Source of the DNA: JBBQNY01 sp038330365
GTDB lineage: Bacteria > Pseudomonadota > Gammaproteobacteria > Xanthomonadales > Ahniellaceae
DNA: 19,615 nt
Direction: 5' to 3'
NCBI GenBank assembly: GCA_038330365.1
Contig: JBBQNY010000044.1
Location: 1-19,615 of the forward strand
The notes beneath the pieces are model-generated. The model did not search any database and was not told the DNA's origin. It saw nothing but the letters and a program-made list of their open reading frames with translations. This document shows positions 14,176 through 19,615 of this stretch, one piece after another (position 1 is the stretch's first letter; every line of letters starts with the position of its first letter). A program made the translations under genes and the position numbers.

Positions 14176-14193
14176 GCGCGCCTTTCGGCGCGT
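14176..14193. terminator. Hairpin between convergent genes, possible bidirectional terminator
   Basis: GCGCGCC (14176-14182), a TTTC loop and GGCGCGT (14187-14193) form a tight GC stem between the lipoprotein and protease genes. T content on either side is low, so termination strength is doubtful. Confidence 0.4.
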
Positions 14194-14220
14194 GCTTGAT
14201 TCAGGAAGCTCTGATCAATG

Positions 14221-15594
14221 TCAGGGCAGCGTGCTTCTTCCGGGCGGCAGTTTCATGGCCTGGTTGATCCACTGTGCATAGCGGTCGATGCGGGTGTACA
14301 CGCCCGGTCGGCCGTCGCCGGCGCAGCGTCGCTTGCCCCAGCTGACGATACCCACCAGTGTCGGCTGACCATTGGTCAGCACCACCGGGCCGCCACTGTC
14401 GCCGCGACAGGTCGACCGCTTGGGATTGGACGCGCAGAACACGGCGTCCTTGATCTTCTGCGGGCCGTAGCCGGGGCGCTGCTGACAGACGGGATTCGGC
14501 ATCATCTGCAGATCGACGCGCAGCATGACCGCGTTGATGGCGTCAGCGTTGCCGCTTCCGGTAACACCCCAGCCGGTGGCCGACACCGGCACACCTGCGG
14601 CCAGCGGTTTCTGATTGACGGCAATCTGGCGAACGCGTTCGGGCGGCAGGGGTACAGAAGCACCATCCGGCACGATATGAATGAGCGCGATGTCGTTTGC
14701 GTACATGTTCGGCGGGCGATTCACATCACTGCTCTCGGCGTTGTATTGCGAGTGCCGGACGATGCGGTCGATGCGAAAGGTCGCCCCACCGGCCTTGGAG
14801 ATGTCCTGCACGCCCAGTCTTACCTTGAAGCCAAGGTTCACCATCTCCTGGTCAATGCAATGGGCTGCGGTAACCACCCAGTTAGGCGCGATCAGCGCAC
14901 CGCCGCAATAGTGCTGCCGCTGCCACGCCGGTCGCGTGTCGTTCGGCCGCGCCGGTGCGCCGGGATAGAGGATCTGTGCCTGCCATGGCACCGCAAGCGC
15001 CGAGATGGGCCGACCGCCGAATGAATAGACCGTGTCGTCGTCATCGCCCGGCTGACGTGGGGGTTTAGGTGCGCCACTGGCTTTCCTCGTGGTCCGAACG
15101 GAGGACACCGTGCTGGTCTCAATGGAGTCCTGCCCGTCCTGGTCATCCTCTTCCACGACCTCCCAGACCTCTTCATTGGCAAACGCGCTTTCATCGACAG
15201 GAATGGCGTCGTCGGCTTCCTCGTCTTCGCCTTCATCCGCTTCCCATTCACCCGCCCAGCTGTCGTCTTCGTAGTCGTCTGCTTCCGACATGTACTGCGC
15301 GTCGGCATCGTCAGCGTCACTGTCTTGGTCGTCCGCGTCGGCATCTTCGTCGTCCGCGTCGGCATCTTCGTCGTCTGCGTCTTCGTCGTCCGCGTCGGCA
15401 TCTTCGTCGTCCGCGTCTTCGTCGCTGTCTTCGTCGTCGTCCGCGTCATCCTGCGCCGCAGCCAGCGCGAGCGCGACCAGCTCGCAGGCGTGTGCGGGCG
15501 GCAGCGCAATCGCAAACTGCGGCCATCCGACGATCACAGTCAGACCGGCGACGGCCAGCCCCTGCAAGCAGGTGCGAATCAACGAATTGTGCAT
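14221..15594 (-). CDS. Secreted S1-family serine protease with long Asp-rich N-terminal tract
   Basis: A 457-residue protein. It has a Sec-type signal (hydrophobic to about residue 31, cleavage near PPAHA). Residues 49-160 are extremely acidic, with DADDED-type repeats to about 99 and mixed Asp/Glu after. A chymotrypsin-fold domain follows (about 190-450): VVTAAHC with His245, ANDIALI with Asp301, and CRGDSGGP with Ser400, a complete catalytic triad. The residue six before the catalytic Ser (position 189 in chymotrypsin numbering) is Ser, not Asp, predicting chymotrypsin-like rather than trypsin-like preference. The acidic tract could act as a propeptide, a calcium binder or a solubility tail; which one is unknown. 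GGGGGAG precedes the ATG. It is convergent with the lipoprotein gene. Confidence 0.85.
   Translation of the reverse strand: MHNSLIRTCLQGLAVAGLTVIVGWPQFAIALPPAHACELVALALAAAQDDADDDEDSDEDADDEDADADDEDADDEDADADDEDADADDQDSDADDADAQYMSEADDYEDDSWAGEWEADEGEDEEADDAIPVDESAFANEEVWEVVEEDDQDGQDSIETSTVSSVRTTRKASGAPKPPRQPGDDDDTVYSFGGRPISALAVPWQAQILYPGAPARPNDTRPAWQRQHYCGGALIAPNWVVTAAHCIDQEMVNLGFKVRLGVQDISKAGGATFRIDRIVRHSQYNAESSDVNRPPNMYANDIALIHIVPDGASVPLPPERVRQIAVNQKPLAAGVPVSATGWGVTGSGNADAINAVMLRVDLQMMPNPVCQQRPGYGPQKIKDAVFCASNPKRSTCRGDSGGPVVLTNGQPTLVGIVSWGKRRCAGDGRPGVYTRIDRYAQWINQAMKLPPGRSTLP
15297..15450. repeat. Trinucleotide-phased repeat encoding the Asp-rich tract
   Basis: On the plus strand CTTCGTCGTC and CCGCGTCGGCAT blocks alternate many times with 15-18 bp periodicity. 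On the minus strand they encode (D/E/A)-only residues 49-99 of the protease. All units are multiples of three, so length changes by slippage would keep the frame. Confidence 0.75.
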
Positions 15595-15904
15595 TGTCTG
15601 CTCCCCCTGATGACCCGAGGATTGAGCGCTCCCGGGAAGTTCGAGTCAAGCGTCCCGCCGACACGGTCTACGGGAACGCGTGAATCGGGGCGGCGCGGTG
15701 GCACATCACACCGCGACTCTTTGGTGCAGCACTTGGACAACCGGGATCAGGGTTCAATTTGCAGGGCCAGGCATCGATCGCAGCTCTTGGGGAGTTTCAA
15801 GGTCCCGGTAAATGGCCACGCACCCCCATCTTCCAGTCATGCCCATGGCATCGCCCTGGCCGGGGCTCACCCGCTGGGTTCGACCCTGATCTGCGCGCGG
15901 GGAG
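15595..15904. other. 310-bp intergenic region upstream of the protease
   Basis: No gene was found here. On the minus strand TTGACT (15644-15649) and CTCAAT (15621-15626) are 17 bp apart, a possible sigma-70 promoter with a weak -10, placing transcription start roughly 20 bp before the protease ATG. A single CRP half-site TGTGA also occurs on the minus strand near 15708 without a matching second half. Confidence 0.4.
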
Positions 15905-18900
15905 TCACGTCACACCGCCCTCCGGAGGCTCCCCCGATCCGGGCGCTTGCACGCGCTGGGGCGGTGCGTGCTCGGCATCAGGCTCGAGCTGACACCCGAC
16001 CACGCGATCGCGACCTTCGTGTTTCGCCGCGTAGAGCGCCGCGTCAGCCAGGTCGATCATGTGCTCCCACCGCAGGGCGCTCGCATCTGCACCCACAAAC
16101 CGGCAGGCAAAACCAATCGACACAGTCGTCCGCAGCGTGTCGTCGGGTCTCGGCTCTGCCTCGGCGCCGACGGCAACACGTAGCGCAGCGGCTCCGCTTC
16201 GCAGTGCCTCGCACAGCGTCCAGGCTTCTCCGGGTCCCGACACGGGCAGCAGCCCCAGGAATTCCTCGCCGCCCCAGCGGACGACGAACCCCGGCTCGCG
16301 CACGCCGGAGCCGAGGAACGCGCCAAGTGCTGCGAGCACTGCATCGCCGGTGGCGTGACCGTGCCGGTCGTTGATCGACTTGAATCGGTCGACATCGAGC
16401 AGGAACACTGCGATCCACAGGTCGCCGCCGCGCGCATCCCCTGGCACGGTCGAGGCCAGCAAGGCGGGCAAGCGCTGTTCGAAGGAACGCCGGTTGCCAA
16501 GCCCGGTGAGGTCGTCGGTACGACTGAGCTGGTCGATCCGGACGTAGGCCTTTTCAAGCGCGCCGTGTGTTTCGTGCAGCTTCGACAATGCCTGCTGCGT
16601 CTCGGTCACGGCCACGTGCAGCCGCGAGGTGCGCTCGGCGACCTGGACTTCCAGTCGCCGGCGCGCCAGCGCCAGTCCGCGCAGCCTGGCCTGGAACAGC
16701 GCGAACACCACCGCGACCAGCCCTGCGAGCGCCGCGCCCCGGGCCCAGCCGGTCTGCCACCAGTAGGGTTGCACCAGGATCGTGAGCTCTGATTCGGCGC
16801 CGCTCCAGTCGGCGTCGGCGGCGCGCACTCGCGTGCGGAAGCGGTATTCGCCCGGTGCAAGGTTGGTGAAGCTGGCGTGGCGCTGGCCGGGGCCGCGCTC
16901 TATCCAGTCCGTGTCGAAGCCGTCCAGCCGGTATGCGAAGCGCAGGTGCTCCGGGGCCACAAAGTACGGCGACGCGAAGGTGATGCCGATGCTGCGCGCC
17001 CGGCCGGGCGGCAACACGAGCCGGCTCGCCCGATGCAACGGACCCGTCAGCAGACCGGTGCCCGCGGCATCGGGCTCTTCCGGCACGTTGTCGAGCTCCA
17101 GTCGCGTCAGCAGGGGACGTGGCGGTGGCGGCAGGTCGTGGATGGCCTCGGGATCGAACACCGTGAATCCCGACGCGCCCCCGAAGGCCATCCGCCCATC
17201 CGCAGCCACCGCATGCACGAAGGCGTAATAGCCACGATCGATGGCGCCGTCCGCGCTGCCGTAGGCGGTAAAGCGCCCGGAATCCGGATCAAAGCGCGCG
17301 ATGCCGTCGTTGCTGCTGAGCCAGAGCCGGCCGCTGCGATCCTCAAGGACGCTCTTGAGCGCATTGGCCCGCGCTCCGCCTTCGCGACGAATGTTGCTGA
17401 AACGCGCGCTGGCAGGATTTCCGGAGGCGTCCAGTTGCATGCGGTGGAGGCCGGCGGCCGTCGCCACCCACAGGCGCCCGTCGCGGCCGCGCGCGAAGTA
17501 GTGGCAGGTGTCCGACTGCAGCGCGCTGGCATCGCGCAGGTTGGCGCGACTGCGCGCGCGCACCTGTCGGCCATCGCGCGAGATCCAGTAGAGCCCCTTG
17601 TCGCCACCGAGGATCTTGGTGTCCGCGTCGAAGTCGCTGAGGAAGTGCGCACGGGAATCGAGGCGATGGTGCGCAAGTACGGTCCCGAGTCCGCGGTCGA
17701 GCACGAACAGTTCGGCATCACGTGTGCTGATCCACACGTGCTCGGCTTCGACCTGGATGAAGTCGATGAAAGGTCGACCGAGCGTGCCCGGCAGAATCAC
17801 GTTCGTTACGCGGTCGGCGGCCGGGTCGTAGCGGAAGACGCCCTGGTCGGTGCCGAGCAGCAGCGTTTCGCCGTCGCGTGCCACCGCATAGGTGAGCATG
17901 CCGAGGGTCGCGCGCGCGGGGCGCATCGAGTAGTGGCCAAGGTCGAACTCGAACAGACCACGGCGTGTTCCGAGCCAGATATGGTCGCGGTCCGCCGGGG
18001 TCATGTGCACCACCTCGGCGGCGTCTGTGGTTGCGGCGGCGTCGGTGCCCACCTCGAAACTGAGGAAGCGGCTGCGCACGGGTGTGAGCAGGCTGGCGCC
18101 ACCAGACCAGGTGCCGAACCAGAGATTGTCCGCGGCATCCTGCAGGAGACTCACTACCCGCCCCGCGCCGAGGCTGCTGCCTTGTTGCGTGCGATGCTGG
18201 AAGCGCGTGAAGTGCGGCCCTGCGGCGGTGCCGCCGATCATCAGATCCGCGCCGGCTTCAGTGCCGATCCAAAGTCGCCCCGCGCGGTCCTCGAGCAAGG
18301 CATAAACGCGGTCATGCGAGAGGCTCCCGAGGTCCGCCGCATTGTGCCGCCACTGCCTCAGCGCTTTGGTGCGGGGGTCATAGCGAAGCAGCCCCGCGTC
18401 CCGAGTGCCGATCCACAACACCCCCGACCGGTCGCGGCGCAACGCCTGGATGGACTGTCCCTGCCGTTCGCCTGGCGCGCCTGTGTCGATCCCGATCTCG
18501 ATCGGCAACAGGCGCGACGAGCCCGGCTCCAGTCGATAGAGGCCCGCGGCCGTTCCCACCCACAATGCATTGTTCTCGTCCTCGACGATGGCTTGCACAC
18601 GCGGGTCTACCAGCCCCGAAACGAAGCGCAGGACTTCGTGCGAGCCAGAGTCGAAGCGCGACAGTCCGCCGTCGCTGCCGATCCACAAGGCACCGTCCCG
18701 CGTACGCGTCAACGCGTTGATCTTTTCGTGCGCGAGCGCCCCCGCCGCCGGTCCGGTCGCTGCAAAAGGAAGGAAGCGCTCAACACCCGGATCGAAGCGA
18801 TGCAGTCCGTCGAGCGTGCCCACCCAGAGTGTTCCGTCCGCGTCGGGGAGCAGTGCGGCCACGTCGTGCTGGGTCTCCGAGGCATCGGCGCTGCGGAGGC

Positions 18901-19162
18901 GACTGAAGGTCCGGAACTCGGCGCCGTCGTAACGATTGAGGCCGATCTGCGTGCCGATCCAGAGGAATCCCTCGCGATCCTGGGCGATCGCCAGGGCGCT
19001 GCTCTGAGACAGGCCGTCCTCGTAGTTCAGGCTTCGGAAGCGCGACGTCGCGGGTGACGGTTGCGCGAGCACGGCGGCCACGGGCAGGCACAACCAGGCG
19101 GCAATCCGCCAAACCACGCGTGCCCGGCGCCCCGCGCGCGCAACCGTTCGCGACCAGCCCAT
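15905..19162 (-). CDS. Two-propeller sensor diguanylate cyclase (Reg_prop, Y_Y_Y, GGDEF)
   Basis: A 1085-residue protein from ATG 19162 (a TTG at 19192 would add 10 residues; GGGGGC precedes the ATG). An export signal/anchor is followed by about 14 Reg_prop blades of the type LWIGTxxGLxRxD, for example FLWIGTQIGLNRYD and LWVGTLDGLHRFD, fitting two seven-bladed periplasmic propellers. A Y_Y_Y domain (about 735-800, YRLDGFDTDW, LAPGEYRFRTR), a membrane helix (about 805-824), a coiled coil (825-879) and a GGDEF domain follow. DDLTGLGNRR, LDVDRFKSIND, GGEEF (964-968) and TVSIGFA indicate an active cyclase making cyclic di-GMP. The product-inhibition I-site RxxD reads REPG and is lost. This is a one-protein relative of hybrid two-component sensors; the ligand is unknown. 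Confidence 0.88.
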   Translation of the reverse strand: MGWSRTVARAGRRARVVWRIAAWLCLPVAAVLAQPSPATSRFRSLNYEDGLSQSSALAIAQDREGFLWIGTQIGLNRYDGAEFRTFSRLRSADASETQHDVAALLPDADGTLWVGTLDGLHRFDPGVERFLPFAATGPAAGALAHEKINALTRTRDGALWIGSDGGLSRFDSGSHEVLRFVSGLVDPRVQAIVEDENNALWVGTAAGLYRLEPGSSRLLPIEIGIDTGAPGERQGQSIQALRRDRSGVLWIGTRDAGLLRYDPRTKALRQWRHNAADLGSLSHDRVYALLEDRAGRLWIGTEAGADLMIGGTAAGPHFTRFQHRTQQGSSLGAGRVVSLLQDAADNLWFGTWSGGASLLTPVRSRFLSFEVGTDAAATTDAAEVVHMTPADRDHIWLGTRRGLFEFDLGHYSMRPARATLGMLTYAVARDGETLLLGTDQGVFRYDPAADRVTNVILPGTLGRPFIDFIQVEAEHVWISTRDAELFVLDRGLGTVLAHHRLDSRAHFLSDFDADTKILGGDKGLYWISRDGRQVRARSRANLRDASALQSDTCHYFARGRDGRLWVATAAGLHRMQLDASGNPASARFSNIRREGGARANALKSVLEDRSGRLWLSSNDGIARFDPDSGRFTAYGSADGAIDRGYYAFVHAVAADGRMAFGGASGFTVFDPEAIHDLPPPPRPLLTRLELDNVPEEPDAAGTGLLTGPLHRASRLVLPPGRARSIGITFASPYFVAPEHLRFAYRLDGFDTDWIERGPGQRHASFTNLAPGEYRFRTRVRAADADWSGAESELTILVQPYWWQTGWARGAALAGLVAVVFALFQARLRGLALARRRLEVQVAERTSRLHVAVTETQQALSKLHETHGALEKAYVRIDQLSRTDDLTGLGNRRSFEQRLPALLASTVPGDARGGDLWIAVFLLDVDRFKSINDRHGHATGDAVLAALGAFLGSGVREPGFVVRWGGEEFLGLLPVSGPGEAWTLCEALRSGAAALRVAVGAEAEPRPDDTLRTTVSIGFACRFVGADASALRWEHMIDLADAALYAAKHEGRDRVVGCQLEPDAEHAPPQRVQAPGSGEPPEGGVT

Positions 19163-19267
19163 GCCCCCTGCCCCCGTCGCCCTGCCGTGCAAAGGCTACA
19201 GGCAAGAAACGGGCCGCTGCTCGCGTCGTGTCAGCCGCTACCCGTGTCGATCTGTCGGCGCCTCCTA

Positions 19268-19355
19268 CCGAAAAAGGGTCAGAGTCACTTTCCGGCGCCA
19301 GCACGAGGGTGATCGCGGATTCCGCTGGTGCAAAAAATGGTGGCCCCTTTTCCGG
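19268..19355. repeat. REP-like pair with GGGTCAGAGTCACTTT motif
   Basis: CCGAAAAAGGGTCAGAGTCA begins at 19268. At 19355 the reverse strand begins CCGGAAAAGGGGCCACCATT, so the two share a CCG(A/G)AAAAGGG head in inverted orientation. From memory, GGGTCAGAGTCACTTT-type sequences are common beside IS200-like/RAYT transposase genes in proteobacteria; none is present here. The element lies in the gap between the GGDEF gene and the next gene, which otherwise (19163-19393) shows nothing clear. Confidence 0.45.
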
Positions 19356-19393
19356 CGGCGAAGAACCGGACTGGCCATTCGACCCCGCAGCCG

Positions 19394-19615
19394 TCAGGCG
19401 GTTTGTTTCCGGCTAAGCCGCGCAGCGATCGCTTCGCGGGCATCGCGCAGCACGGAATCCCGGTCTATCCCTGAGACGATATCGCGCAACACGCGCTTCG
19501 GCCCCGCCGGGCCCCAGCTTTTGCCGGCGGCGAGATATTGCTCGGCGGCCCGGGCGATGACGAGCGTCGCGTACCAGCCGAGCGCGCCTTGCGCGGCTGC
19601 GGTGACCAGCGTCGA
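19394..19615 (-). CDS. C-terminal fragment, probable DUF697-type GTPase-associated protein
   Basis: A partial gene whose 5' part lies beyond the window. The last 73 residues are visible, starting STLVTAAAQGALGWYATLVI and ending SRKQTA before TGA at 19394-19396. The Ala/Gly-rich hydrophobic segment, RAAEQYLAAGKSWGP and the helical tail DRDSVLRDAREAIAARL resemble the C-terminus of DUF697-containing membrane GTPases of gammaproteobacteria, recalled rather than searched. The frame is open to the window edge with normal high-GC codon use, so it is a real gene end. It is upstream of and codirectional with the GGDEF gene, separated by about 230 bp. Confidence 0.5.
   Translation of the reverse strand, partial: STLVTAAAQGALGWYATLVIARAAEQYLAAGKSWGPAGPKRVLRDIVSGIDRDSVLRDAREAIAARLSRKQTA

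Noticed and set aside
16877..19057. 726-residue plus-strand open frame
   Set aside because: Antisense to the propeller-GGDEF gene, whose blades and catalytic motifs are unmistakable. The repeated look of the frame mirrors the propeller repeats.

Overview
The window is high-GC gammaproteobacterial chromosome. It is most likely from the Xanthomonadales/Lysobacterales, perhaps close to Rhodanobacteraceae. This is inferred from three things: inverted pairs of a REP motif beginning GTAGGAGCGCGCTTGCGCGC, a perfect CRP/Clp-type operator, and the gene families present (MltD-like transglycosylase, YjgR/HerA-like ATPase, GreB, propeller-GGDEF sensor). No tRNA, rRNA, CRISPR array or intact transposase was seen.

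Region 1 (1-1817) is a repeat block. A roughly 339-bp unit, each with a REPIN-like hairpin pair inside it, recurs as a full copy (2-340), a right-truncated copy (341-511), a left-truncated copy (1458-1700) and a right-truncated copy (1701-1817). The middle of the array is occupied by a ParE/RelE-type toxin and its antitoxin on the minus strand. An exact 16-bp direct repeat brackets this cassette. The last repeat copy runs into the 3' end of a methyltransferase gene and supplies its last 11 codons and stop.

Region 2 (1782-5085, minus strand) is a probable three-gene operon: an exported beta-propeller protein with a TPR-like helical region, then two different class I SAM-dependent methyltransferases joined by a GTGA overlap. 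Divergent from it is a NUDIX hydrolase (5212-5736), preceded by a long inverted repeat and followed by a terminator-like hairpin, a second hairpin and another REPIN. An MltD-like lipoprotein transglycosylase with a LysM domain follows on the minus strand (6160-7686).

Region 3 (7823-11227, plus strand) is a tightly coupled operon: HerA-like/DUF853 ATPase, polytopic membrane protein with a TPR-like C-terminal half, and greB. The first junction carries a diverged 95-bp tandem duplication. It duplicated the stop/start overlap and created a 31-codon minicistron with a TGATG overlap at both ends. The second junction is a GTGA overlap, which fixes a GTG start for greB.

Region 4 (11562-19615) holds a TIR-transmembrane-TolB-like-TPR protein, a small lipoprotein behind a perfect CRP-type site, a convergent secreted S1-family serine protease with a long Asp-rich tract, a 14-blade propeller/Y_Y_Y/GGDEF sensor of about 1085 residues, and the 3' end of a probable DUF697-type membrane GTPase-associated protein cut by the window edge. 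The mix suggests envelope, stress and signalling functions. The most unusual parts are the repeat-embedded toxin-antitoxin island, the duplicated translational-coupling junction and the TIR fusion protein.
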